Both the position numbers and the translations under genes were made by a program. A DNA stretch of 64,000 nt from Myxococcales bacterium (lineage in GTDB: Bacteria; Myxococcota_A; Polyangia; Haliangiales; Haliangiaceae): NCBI GenBank assembly GCA_028287135.1, contig JAQBQE010000051.1, positions 124,001 through 188,000 on the forward strand, read 5' to 3'. Shown in pieces: positions 1 to 9,794 of this stretch. The notes beneath the pieces were generated by a model. It did not search any database. It was not told where the DNA came from and was given only the letters and a program-made list of their open reading frames with translations. Each line of letters begins with the position of its first letter. The first letter of the stretch is position 1.

Positions 1-1
1 C

Positions 2-523
2 GTGCCCCTCGCATTTCGCCTGTCGCGCGCGGGGCTCGGGCCGATCCTCGGCTTCGAGTACTGGACGCTCGGGCGCACGGCGGCCGCAGCACGTCAGCTC
101 GGGTGGTTCGTCGATCAGGTCTGCGCCGCGACGCGCTCGCCGGAGGTCGATCTGATCGGTCACTCGATGGGCGGCGTGGTCGCTCGCTACTACGTGACGT
201 TCCTCGGCGGCGACGGTGTGGCGAAGAACCTGGTGACGATCGGCTCACCGCACGGCGGAACCGATCTCTCGCGGGTCGGCGTCGGCCACGCCACGCGCGA
301 GCTGTTGATCGGCTCGCAGCTGGTGACCCGGCTCGGCGCCGCATCACCGCCGAAGCACACGCGCGTGACGGCGATCTGGTCGCGTGCGGATGCGCTGGTC
401 CCGGGGGCACGCCAGAAGCCGATCCCCGGCGCTGACGTCATCATGTACGACGACCTCGGGCACGTGACGCTGCTCGGTTCGCGCCGCGTCGCACGCGAGA
501 TCATCGAGCGGTTGAAGCGGTAG
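2..523 (+). CDS. Alpha/beta-hydrolase, triacylglycerol-lipase-like (5' end outside window)
   Basis: This is the C-terminal part of a lipase/esterase-like alpha/beta hydrolase; the reading frame is open to the window edge, so the true start lies upstream. The nucleophile elbow GHSMGG is visible near residue 53, inside VDLIGHSMGGVVARYY. An acid residue is likely in the segment WSRADALVPG, and a histidine in DLGHVTLLGS near the C-terminus could complete the triad. SPHGGTDLS matches the loop seen in bacterial lipases of the LipA/EstA type. The substrate cannot be read from sequence. It converges with miaB, with three bases between the stop codons. Confidence 0.75.
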   Translation: MPLAFRLSRAGLGPILGFEYWTLGRTAAAARQLGWFVDQVCAATRSPEVDLIGHSMGGVVARYYVTFLGGDGVAKNLVTIGSPHGGTDLSRVGVGHATRELLIGSQLVTRLGAASPPKHTRVTAIWSRADALVPGARQKPIPGADVIMYDDLGHVTLLGSRRVAREIIERLKR

Positions 524-526
524 CGA

Positions 527-1903
527 TCAGCCGCCGAACAGCGTCGCCATCGTCGCGCGCGAGATCGTGACATCGACGAGCTCGCCGACCGATCCAAGTC
601 CGCTCGGCAGGATCACCGTCTTGAAGCCGTCGGTGCGTCCCATCAGCTGGCTCGCATCGCGCTTGCTCGGTCCATGCACGAGCACGCGCTCGCGCCGGCC
701 GACATGCGCCGCGAACACCTCGGCCGACACCTTCTCCTGGACCGCGATGATCTCCTGGAGCCGGCGCTTCTTCGTGGCCTCGTCGATGTCGTCCGCCAGC
801 TTCTTCGCGGCGAACGTCAGGTCGCGCTCGGAGTACGCGAACATGAATGCGCTGTCGAACCGGATCTCGTGCATCAGCGCGATCGTCTGCGCGTGGTCGT
901 CCTCGGTCTCGCCCGAGAACCCGGTCAGGATGTCGGTCGACAGCGCGATCTCCGGCACCGCATGGCGCAGGGCCGCGACGATCGCGCGGTAATCGGCGAC
1001 GGTGTACCCGCGCTTCATCCGCTCGAGCACGACGTCCGACCCCGACTGCACCGGCAGGTGGACGTACTTGCAGATCTTCGGTTCCTCCGCGATCGCGGCG
1101 ATCACGTCGGCGGTGAAGTCGACGGGGTAGGGCGACGTGAACCGAACGCGCTCGATGCCCTCGACGGTGCACACCGCACGAAGCAGCTGCGCGAACGTCG
1201 TCTCGTCCCAGACGTACGAGTTCACGGTCTGCCCGAGCAGCACGACCTCGCGATAGCCCGCCGCTGCGAGCTCGCGAACCTGGCGCAGCACCTCGCGCGG
1301 CGGCGTTCCGCGCTCGCGTCCGCGGGTGAACGGCACCACGCAGAACGTGCAGAACTTGTCGCAGCCGCGCTGGATCGTGACAAACCCCGAGATGCCGTCG
1401 CCACCCATCGCGCCCGACAGCCCCTCGTACGTCTCGGCCTTGTCGAGCTTGATGTCGACGATCGGCTGGGTGTGCACGCTGCGCGCAGCGGTCAGCAGCT
1501 CGGGCAACCGGCGGTAGCTGTCGGGCCCGGCGATCACGTCGACCGAGGGCGCGCGATCCGCGAGGCCTTCCTTGAGGTGCTCGGCCATGCAGCCGACGAT
1601 CGCGAGGACGACGCCCGGGCGCTTGCGCTTGAGGGCGCCGAGCTCGGCGGCCCGAGCGGTCACCCGCTCCTCGGCCTTCTCGCGGACCGCGCACGTGTTG
1701 ACGAGCAGCACGTCGGCATCCTCGGCACGTGTGGTCGTGGCGTAGCCGGCATCGGCGAGGACGCTGCCGATCAGGTCGGAGTCCGCGACGTTCATCTGGC
1801 AGCCATAGGTCTCGACGTAGACCCGCAGCGCATCGGCGGCGGGCACGGGTCGCGGGCGCGCCTCGGGCGTGCGCTTACCGAGCGGGACCAGCCGTTCCGA
1901 CAT
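527..1903 (-). CDS. miaB: tRNA-2-methylthio-N6-dimethylallyladenosine synthase MiaB
   Basis: Radical-SAM methylthiotransferase that adds a methylthio group to i6A37 of tRNAs reading UNN codons. The N-terminal UPF0004 domain starts at VETYGCQMN (Cys about 35). The radical-SAM cluster motif RGCDKFCTFC gives Cys181, Cys185 and Cys188. A TRAM-like RNA-binding domain lies at the C-terminus, around GRRERVLVHGPSKRD. The frame is open to a GTG at 1921, but I chose the ATG at 1903 because an AGGA ribosome-binding sequence lies 8 bases before it. Length (458 aa) is normal for MiaB. It is divergent from the TPR membrane gene, with a 46-bp gap. Confidence 0.95.
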   Translation of the reverse strand: MSERLVPLGKRTPEARPRPVPAADALRVYVETYGCQMNVADSDLIGSVLADAGYATTTRAEDADVLLVNTCAVREKAEERVTARAAELGALKRKRPGVVLAIVGCMAEHLKEGLADRAPSVDVIAGPDSYRRLPELLTAARSVHTQPIVDIKLDKAETYEGLSGAMGGDGISGFVTIQRGCDKFCTFCVVPFTRGRERGTPPREVLRQVRELAAAGYREVVLLGQTVNSYVWDETTFAQLLRAVCTVEGIERVRFTSPYPVDFTADVIAAIAEEPKICKYVHLPVQSGSDVVLERMKRGYTVADYRAIVAALRHAVPEIALSTDILTGFSGETEDDHAQTIALMHEIRFDSAFMFAYSERDLTFAAKKLADDIDEATKKRRLQEIIAVQEKVSAEVFAAHVGRRERVLVHGPSKRDASQLMGRTDGFKTVILPSGLGSVGELVDVTISRATMATLFGG

Positions 1904-1949
1904 AGGCACGGTCCTTACCACGGCCCCGGGCAGCGCTCCAGGCTATCCT

Positions 1950-2636
1950 GTGGCCGTGGCCGCGCAGAACGTCGCCCGTGCCGTGGGCTGGAGCTGCGGC
2001 TGCGTGCTCGCACCGGTCCTGCTCGGAGCGATGTTCGGGCCGCGCTGGATCGCCGTCGGCGCGCTGATCTCGCTGGCTGCGACGATGTGGCTGATCCTGT
2101 GGCTGCCCCGCAGCGCGCATGCCGCGTTCCAGGAGGGGCGCTACCCGCGCGCGGGCCGTCGCTACGCCCTGATCGCGAGCATGTCGTTCACGAGCGCCCG
2201 CGAGCGCATGGCGGTGCTGTCGCGAAGCGGATGCGAGGTCGCCGCCGGCCGGAGTGCACGCGCCGAGGCCCTGCTCGCCGGCTTCGAGCCAGGCTCCCTC
2301 GACACCGCGGAGCGTGTGGTCTGGCTCAACAACCGTGCGTGCGCGGCGCTCGATGGAGGTCGCGACGCCGCCGCTGCACTGGCGCTGGTCGACGAAGCGA
2401 TCGCGCTTCGCCCGGACGTGCCCGCGGTCCAGCACACGCGCGCTCGTGCGCTGCTCGCGGTCGGCCGGATCGACGACGCGATCGCGGTGCTCGATTCGAT
2501 GCGGGCTGGCGGTGAGCTCGCGCCTCGGCTCGAGGCCGATCGCTGCAAGGAGCTTGCGGCCGCCTGGGAGACCAAGGGGCAGGCCGAGTACGCCGATGAC
2601 TATCGCGAGCGGGCGCGGCTCGTCGCGACCCGCTAG
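1950..2636 (+). CDS. TPR-containing membrane protein
   Basis: Unrecognised protein with two N-terminal membrane segments (about residues 12-28 and 33-52), followed by a helical, Ala-rich region with tetratricopeptide character: repeated A-x2-L/A-x-DEAIALRPDVP-type units around residues 140-190, such as ALVDEAIALRPDVPAVQ. GTG at 1950 is the likeliest start (GTG at 1956 is possible); the frame further upstream overlaps miaB and reads as non-coding. A cytoplasmic protein-interaction domain anchored in the inner membrane is an inference. It converges with the zinc-finger gene at 2647. Confidence 0.6.
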   Translation: MAVAAQNVARAVGWSCGCVLAPVLLGAMFGPRWIAVGALISLAATMWLILWLPRSAHAAFQEGRYPRAGRRYALIASMSFTSARERMAVLSRSGCEVAAGRSARAEALLAGFEPGSLDTAERVVWLNNRACAALDGGRDAAAALALVDEAIALRPDVPAVQHTRARALLAVGRIDDAIAVLDSMRAGGELAPRLEADRCKELAAAWETKGQAEYADDYRERARLVATR

Positions 2637-2646
2637 CGTGCGTGAC

Positions 2647-2976
2647 TCAGCGCCAGTTCTGGCCGAGCTCGGCTTCCATGATGTCGCTGGCGAGCGACAC
2701 GCACTCGTCACACAGGGCCACGCCGCCGCGCCCGAGCAGCTTCTTGACCTGGCTCTCCAGCTTGCCGCACCACGAGCACACGGCGACCGTGTTCGGGCGG
2801 TGCATCGGCGCTGCGGCCTCGCCCTCGGTCGCCGAGAACAGCTCGGCCGCCGTCGGGACCCGGAACTCGCCGGTCGCGTTGACGCTGAGCCCGCCGCCGA
2901 GCGCCTTGTGGCATGGGTTGCACACCATCACCAGCTCCCCGCCCTCGAGGGCCTGCGCGCAGATCGGGCAGTTCAC
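2647..2976 (-). CDS. Stand-alone ClpX-type C4 zinc-finger protein
   Basis: A 109-residue protein with two zinc-binding regions. The N-terminal CPIC...CNPC looks like a zinc ribbon. The C-terminal CSWCGKLESQVKKLLG...CDECVSL closely resembles the dimeric zinc-binding domain at the N-terminus of the ClpX unfoldase, but no AAA+ domain follows. It starts with GTG, 20 bases after the stop of the pilS-like kinase, so it is probably the last gene of the pilBTCS transcript. In ClpX this domain binds substrates and adaptors; a role here as adaptor or regulator is inference. Confidence 0.7.
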   Translation of the reverse strand: MNCPICAQALEGGELVMVCNPCHKALGGGLSVNATGEFRVPTAAELFSATEGEAAAPMHRPNTVAVCSWCGKLESQVKKLLGRGGVALCDECVSLASDIMEAELGQNWR

Positions 2977-2996
2977 GGACCTAGCCTATCCCAAGG

Positions 2997-4682
2997 TCAG
3001 GTCCGAGGGAGCCGGACCACCATCTTCGTACCCTTGCCGACCACGCTCTCGACGTCGATCCGCCCGCTGTGCTCGGCGACGATCGCGTGGCACGTCGCGA
3101 GGCCCAGCCCGGTGCCGTGATACTTGGTCGTGAAGAACGGATCGAAGATCCGCGCGATGTGGTCGCGTTCGATCCCTGGGCCATCGTCGGCGATGGTGAC
3201 GACGGCGCCTGCCGCGTCACTGCGTCCGGTCACGGTGACGTGCTTGCCGCCAGTGGCCGCCGCATCGGCCGCATTGCGCAGCAGGTTCCACAGCACCTGA
3301 CGCAGCTTCGCGGGATCGGCGTGGATCGGCAGTGGCTTGGTGACCTCGCTGGTGACCTCGACGTCGGCGAACGCCTGGTCCCCGCGTGCGACCTGCAAGG
3401 TCTCGTCGATCAGGATCCCGAGATCGATGTCGACCGGCTGGCGAGGCCGCGGGTTCGCGTAGTCGAGGAGGTCACCGATCAGCACGTTGAGCCGCGTGAT
3501 CTCGCGGTGGACGATCGTCATCAGCGTGCGGTCATCCTCCGAGGCCTGGGGCGCCTGCTTGAGCAGCTCGATCGATCCCGAGATCGAGGCGAGCGGATTG
3601 CGGATCTCGTGGGCGATGCCGGCGGCGAGCTGACCGACGGTGACCAGCCGCTCGGAGCGCCGGTTGGCCTGCTCGAGGCGGCGCAGCTCGGTCAGGTCCT
3701 GGAAGTTCACCACGCGGCCGATGATCTGATCGCGGACGTCGCGCAAGGCGGAGACGGTGACTCCGATCGTGAGGTCCTGCGCGCCCGCCTTGATCGTGAG
3801 GTCCGCGCGCTCGATCGGTGACGCGGCGTCGAGGCCCGGCATCAGGACCTCGATCTTCTCGCTGATCATCTCGGTCGCCGGCCTGCGCAGGATGGCGCCT
3901 GCCGCCGAGTTGGCGGTCAGCACCGTGCCGTCCGGTGAGATCGTGATCAGGCCCGATGCGAGGGAGCGGACGATGTCCTGGTGCAGCGTGTACAGATCCG
4001 CCACGGCCTGGCGCGTGGTCGCGAGCGTCTCGGCACCGCGCTGGAGCTGATCGCCGAAGATGAACGACAGCGCACCCACGCCGATCAGCGCGGCGTAGTT
4101 GATGCCAAGCGTGCGGACGAAGTCGAGCTTGCCCTGGTCCCAGGGATGCGCCTGCGCCGACATCGGCAGGTCGAGGACGTCGGTCCACGCGAGCAGCGAG
4201 ATCATCGTCATCGCGAGCAGCGACGCCACGGTGACCACGACCGCGCCGCGGCGGTAGGACAGCGCACCCGCCGAGACGATCGAGAGCGCGTAGAGGAACG
4301 TGTACGGGCTCTGTGCGCCAGCGGTGACGTAGACGAGCAGCGACGTGATCACGAGGTCGCTGGCCTGCATCGGCCGCGTCAACTTGCGCGGTGCGTAGCC
4401 TCGGCGGATCAGCAGGCCGAACACGATCGACGTCAGGTACGTCGTCGCGATCAGCCCCGACTGGAGCCACACCGCGCCACGCGGGTGCTCGTCGCCGGTC
4501 ATCAGCAGCCACAGCGATAGCGCGAGCACGACGGTGACGACCAGCGTGCGGAGGAGCAGCAGCCGGGTGACGCGGCGAGCGAGGTCGCTCGTCGGTGCCG
4601 GTGTCGGAGGGCCGACGAGCGAATCTCCCGGCGACGGTGTCACCGGATCGCGGCGCACCGTCGGAATCGGGACGGTCGCCAT
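2997..4682 (-). CDS. pilS: Sensor histidine kinase, PilS-like
   Basis: Membrane-bound PAS-containing histidine kinase of 561 aa. About six hydrophobic segments occupy residues 35-215, as in PilS. A PAS-type domain follows (about 230-340, containing SGLITISPDGTVLTANSAA). The phosphoacceptor region AAGIAHEIRNPLASISGS has the predicted phosphorylated His358. The ATP-binding domain shows N-box LLRNAADAA, ADDGPGIE and GTGLGLATC. It begins 7 bases after the pilC stop, which supports the PilS assignment because PilS controls pilin transcription through PilR in characterised systems. No pilR is adjacent, so its partner regulator is elsewhere or different. Confidence 0.8.
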   Translation of the reverse strand: MATVPIPTVRRDPVTPSPGDSLVGPPTPAPTSDLARRVTRLLLLRTLVVTVVLALSLWLLMTGDEHPRGAVWLQSGLIATTYLTSIVFGLLIRRGYAPRKLTRPMQASDLVITSLLVYVTAGAQSPYTFLYALSIVSAGALSYRRGAVVVTVASLLAMTMISLLAWTDVLDLPMSAQAHPWDQGKLDFVRTLGINYAALIGVGALSFIFGDQLQRGAETLATTRQAVADLYTLHQDIVRSLASGLITISPDGTVLTANSAAGAILRRPATEMISEKIEVLMPGLDAASPIERADLTIKAGAQDLTIGVTVSALRDVRDQIIGRVVNFQDLTELRRLEQANRRSERLVTVGQLAAGIAHEIRNPLASISGSIELLKQAPQASEDDRTLMTIVHREITRLNVLIGDLLDYANPRPRQPVDIDLGILIDETLQVARGDQAFADVEVTSEVTKPLPIHADPAKLRQVLWNLLRNAADAAATGGKHVTVTGRSDAAGAVVTIADDGPGIERDHIARIFDPFFTTKYHGTGLGLATCHAIVAEHSGRIDVESVVGKGTKMVVRLPRT

Positions 4683-4689
4683 CGCGCGG

Positions 4690-5895
4690 CTAGCCGCTGA
4701 TGTTGCCGGCGAGATTGAAGATCGGCAGGTACATCGCGATGATCAGGCCACCGACGACGACACCGAGGAACGCCATCATGATCGGCTCGATCAACGACGT
4801 CATCGCGGTCACGGCAGCGTCGACTTCCTCTTCGTAGAAGTCGGCGATCTTCTGGAGCATCTGATCCATGGCGCCGGTCTGTTCACCAACGCCGATCATC
4901 TGGACGACCATGGTCGGGAACACGCGCGACTCGGCCAGCGGGCCGGCCATGTCGTGACCTTCTGCGATCTTCGCGCGGGCGCGTTCGATGCCCTGCTGCA
5001 CGACCTTGTTACCGGACGTGCGTGCGCAGATGTCGAGAGCGTCGAGGATCGGGACGCCGGAGGCGAGCAGGGTGCCGAGCGTGCGCGTGAACCGGGCGAC
5101 GACGATCTTGCGCAGCACGGGGCCCATCACCGGCAGTCGCAGCAGAATGCGATCGAGGATGATCCGGCCCTGCGGATTGCGGCCCATCGCGCCGATGATC
5201 ACGAACAGCGCGATGATCGAGCCGACGTACATGTACCACTGGTTCATGAACGAGTGCGAGATCCCGATCACGACACGCGTCGGAGCCGGGAGCTGCGCGT
5301 TGCCCATGTTCTTGTACATGTCCTCGAAGGTCGGGATGACCTTGATCAGCATCACCGCGATCACGCCGATCGCGACGACGAGGATGCCGATCGGGTAGAA
5401 CATCGCGCTCTTGATCTGCCCCTTGAGCTTCACCGCCTTCTCGATGTAGACGGCGAGCCGATTCAAGATCGTGTCGAGGATGCCGCCGATCTCGCCGGCT
5501 GCGACGAGGTTGACGTAGAGATCGTCGAATACCTTGGGGTGTCGCTTGAGCGCGTCCGAGAACGTCGAGCCCTGCTCGACGGATGCCTTCACCTGGCCAA
5601 GGATGCGCGCGAAGATCTTGTTCGGGGTCTGGTTCGAGAGGATGTCGAGACACTGCACGAGTGGCAGACCTGCATCGATCATCGTCGCGAGCTGGCGCGT
5701 GAAGATCTGGAGATCCTTCTGCGGCACGCCCGAGCCGAACGTGATGACGATCTGCTTGGGCTCCTTCTTGACCCGCTGGATCGTCATGCCGTCGTTGCGC
5801 AGGCGGTTCTCGACGATCTCCGCCGTCTCCGCCTCCATGTTGCCCTTGCGCTTCTCGCCGGCGCGGGTCGTTGCTTCCCAATTGAACTTGGCCAT
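4690..5895 (-). CDS. pilC: Type IV pilus inner-membrane platform protein PilC
   Basis: Polytopic platform protein of the GspF/PilC family (401 aa), which couples the PilB and PilT motors to pilus assembly and disassembly. Two repeated GspF domains are visible: FTRQLATMIDAGLPL near residue 65 and FTRTLGTLLASGVPI near residue 270. Three membrane segments include MFYPIGILVVAIGVIAVMLI and the C-terminal MMAFLGVVVGGLIIAMYLP. The ATG follows a good AGGAGA ribosome-binding sequence. It lies 18 bases after pilT and 7 before pilS, consistent with one transcript. Confidence 0.95.
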   Translation of the reverse strand: MAKFNWEATTRAGEKRKGNMEAETAEIVENRLRNDGMTIQRVKKEPKQIVITFGSGVPQKDLQIFTRQLATMIDAGLPLVQCLDILSNQTPNKIFARILGQVKASVEQGSTFSDALKRHPKVFDDLYVNLVAAGEIGGILDTILNRLAVYIEKAVKLKGQIKSAMFYPIGILVVAIGVIAVMLIKVIPTFEDMYKNMGNAQLPAPTRVVIGISHSFMNQWYMYVGSIIALFVIIGAMGRNPQGRIILDRILLRLPVMGPVLRKIVVARFTRTLGTLLASGVPILDALDICARTSGNKVVQQGIERARAKIAEGHDMAGPLAESRVFPTMVVQMIGVGEQTGAMDQMLQKIADFYEEEVDAAVTAMTSLIEPIMMAFLGVVVGGLIIAMYLPIFNLAGNISG

Positions 5896-5913
5896 GCGGC
5901 TCTCCTGGGGCTG

Positions 5914-7028
5914 TTAGCGCCGACCGGGTTGAACAGGGGCAGGGGCGGCTCCGAGCGAACCGCCACCGTTGATGATCATCGTCTTCAGCTCGTCGATCTC
6001 GCTCGAGTGCCCGATCGCCTCGTCGAGCGTGATCACCTTGCGCAGGTAGAGATCCACGAGTGATTGATTCATCGTCTGCATGCCGAACTTGCTCTGGCCG
6101 ATCTGCATCTGCGAGTAGATCTGGTGGAGCTTGTCCTCGCGGATCAGGTTTCTGATCGCGGCGTTCGGGACCATCACCTCCGCGCACAGCGCGCGACCCG
6201 AGCCGGTGGCATTCGGGATCAGCTGCTGGGTGACGACACCCTCGAGCACGAACGACAGCACCGCGCGGACCTGGCTCTGCGCGTGCGACGGGAACACGTC
6301 GATGATTCGGTTGATCGACTGGATCGCGCTGTTGGTGTGCAGCGTGGCAAACGCGAGGTGACCGGTCTCCGCGATCGTCAGCGCCGCCTCGACGGTCTCG
6401 AGGTCACGCATCTCACCGATCAAGACGACGTCGGGATCCTGGCGCAGGATGTACTTGAGCGCGCGCTTGAACGAGGTCGAGTCGCGACCGATCTCTCGCT
6501 GGTTGACGAGGCAGCTCTTGTGAGAGTGCTGGAACTCGATCGGGTCCTCGACCGTGATGATGTGACCCTTGGTCCGCGTGTTGATCCGGTCGATCATCGA
6601 CGCGAGCGTGGTCGACTTGCCCGAGCCCGTCGGACCGGTGACGAGGACGAGGCCTCGCGGCTTGTCACACAGGTCGGTGACCACCTGCGGCAGACCGAGG
6701 TTCTCGAGCGGGATGATGTTGTACGGAACGACCCGGAACGCGCCGCCGACACATGCCTGCTGCATGTAGACGTTGGCGCGGAACCGGGCCATGCCGCGGA
6801 TGCCGAACGAGAAGTCGATCTCGAGGTCTTCCTCGAATCGCAGCTTCTGCGCGTCGTTCATCACCGAGTAGCACAGCGTCTTGGTGTCGACCGGCGTCAG
6901 GGCTTCCGTCTGGAGCTTGACCAGGTCGCCGTCGATCCGCAGTCGCGGTGGGGATCCGGCGGTGACGTGGAGGTCCGAGGCCCCCTTGTCCGTCATCGCC
7001 TTGAGCAGTGCCTGGAGATTGAGAGCCA

Positions 7029-7029
<1 letters not shown>
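5914..7029 (-). CDS. pilT: Type IV pilus retraction ATPase PilT
   Basis: Secretion-superfamily hexameric ATPase (371 aa) that powers pilus retraction. Walker A TGPTGSGKST, the Asp box around IITVEDPIEFQH, Walker B DPDVVLIGEMRD and the His box HLAFATLHTNS are all present; the N-terminal ASDLHVTAGSPP and the C-terminal AIRNLIREDK motif are typical of PilT. The frame stays open far upstream inside pilB, but that part is non-coding. The GTG at 7029 overlaps the pilB TAG by one base (TAGTG), implying translational coupling. The PilT-type end (DEAIGHSSEIDELKTM) separates it from PilB. Confidence 0.95.
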
Positions 7030-8723
<1,694 letters not shown>

Positions 8724-8981
8724 TCAGCTGTCTCCCCGGAAAACACGGCTAGTTTCGCTACGGTAACGCGCGAGTGGGGCATGCGTCAAACAACCGATCT
8801 GCCGCGATCCGGCACACAGAATTTCCTCACCCACGTGTAGGCGAGCGTGCATTGCTCACCTGCGTCTCCACCGACGAGCAATATGACGCGAGGTCGTGCG
8901 TCTGAGAAGAAGAGCTGAAAACTTGCCGGGTGCTGATCCGGCGTCGAAGGTGATGATGGACGACCACCTGGGGAGGTTCCG

Positions 8982-9158
8982 ATGAGCTATGCCGAGGCCA
9001 AGGAGATCGCTCTGTTGCGACTGGAGCTGCGAGCGTGCTGGGACAAGGGTGACAGCCGTGGGGCCGAGACCGCCCTTGCCCGCCTGTGGCAGGTGGTCGG
9101 GAACGACAGCGAGCTCGCTGCGGAGGCCCGTCGCTGGGCCTCTAAATTTCCGTGCTGA
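8982..9158 (+). CDS. Small hypothetical protein (58 aa)
   Basis: A 58-residue ORF starting MSYAEAKEIALLRLEL and ending RRWASKFPC. The ATG is preceded by a strong ribosome-binding sequence (GGGGAGG, 5 bases upstream), the best evidence that it is translated. The product is predicted to be almost entirely alpha-helical, Ala/Leu/Glu-rich and soluble. No family was recognised. A perfect 7-bp hairpin follows the stop at 9162-9179. It is divergent from pilB, and the 258-bp gap between them could hold both promoters. Confidence 0.55.
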   Translation: MSYAEAKEIALLRLELRACWDKGDSRGAETALARLWQVVGNDSELAAEARRWASKFPC

Positions 9159-9161
9159 GGC

Positions 9162-9179
9162 GCAGCCCACGCGGGCTGC
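9162..9179. terminator. Hairpin between convergent genes
   Basis: Perfect inverted repeat GCAGCCC-ACGC-GGGCTGC (7-bp stem, 4-nt loop) between the stop of the 58-aa ORF (9158) and the stop of the minus-strand lipoprotein gene (9189). There is no T-tract on either side, so a bidirectional terminator is plausible but unproven. Confidence 0.4.
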
Positions 9180-9188
9180 GAGGATCGC

Positions 9189-9785
9189 TCAGTTCGTGAC
9201 GATCGCGATCTTGTAGTTGTTCTTCACGTTCGCCGCGCCGTACGCCTGCGCGTAGTACGTGCCGACCGGAAGGTTCGCGACGTAGGCGCGCTGGGACATT
9301 GGGCCGCTCGACATGCTGTTGCCGAGCATCGCGCCGCCGCTGCCGAGGATCGACACCGAGACCGGCATGCCGCTCTCCCACGAGGTCGAGACCTCGAGGT
9401 TCGAGTTCGCGCGCGAGATCGTGATCGCGTAGGTGTCCTTGTCGCCCTCGGGGCAGAGCGCGAGGCTCGCCAGGGTGATCATCGGAAACTGCGCCTGGAC
9501 CGGCGTCGCGTACGCGGTCTGGATCGTGTCGTTCTTGCCCGCGCCCTCGAGGATCGAGTCGTCCGCGCACTGGAAACCGATCGGGCCCGCGTCGATGACG
9601 CCGCCGGTCTCGGAGAAGCAGACCATCCGGCCGGTGCCGTCGTCATTGCAGGCATAGCCTTCGGGGCACTTCGGCTCTTCCGCACCGCACTGGAACGGAG
9701 CGCCGCCGAGATCGGGGCTGTAGGGCGAGCAGGCGGCCAGCGAGGCAACAAGCGACGCGAGGATGAACGAGTGGAAGCTACGCAT
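9189..9785 (-). CDS. Exported Cys-rich lipoprotein with a beta-sandwich-like C-terminus
   Basis: Putative lipoprotein of 198 aa: a signal sequence ending in lipobox LAAC, so Cys19 would be lipidated. A short Cys-rich segment follows (CGAEEPKCPEGYACNDD, residues 33-49), recalling the disulfide-rich 'CPxGYxC' modules of myxobacterial surface proteins. The C-terminal half (DTYAITISR...AYVANLPVGTYYAQAYG) resembles bacterial pre-peptidase C-terminal domains, which fold as beta-sandwiches on secreted proteins. Its ATG is 9 bases after the stop of the TPR protein gene, so the two are probably co-transcribed. Function unknown. Confidence 0.65.
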   Translation of the reverse strand: MRSFHSFILASLVASLAACSPYSPDLGGAPFQCGAEEPKCPEGYACNDDGTGRMVCFSETGGVIDAGPIGFQCADDSILEGAGKNDTIQTAYATPVQAQFPMITLASLALCPEGDKDTYAITISRANSNLEVSTSWESGMPVSVSILGSGGAMLGNSMSSGPMSQRAYVANLPVGTYYAQAYGAANVKNNYKIAIVTN

Positions 9786-9794
9786 GGGGGACCC

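Noticed and set aside
674..2515. 613-residue plus-strand ORF
   Set aside because: Antisense to miaB over most of its length and continuous only because of high GC. miaB carries complete family motifs on the other strand; this frame has none and has Arg/Ala/Glu-rich antisense composition.
8724..8981. Sigma-54 promoter for pilB
   Set aside because: No GG-N10-GC core with TGGCAC/TTGC spacing was found on the minus strand.
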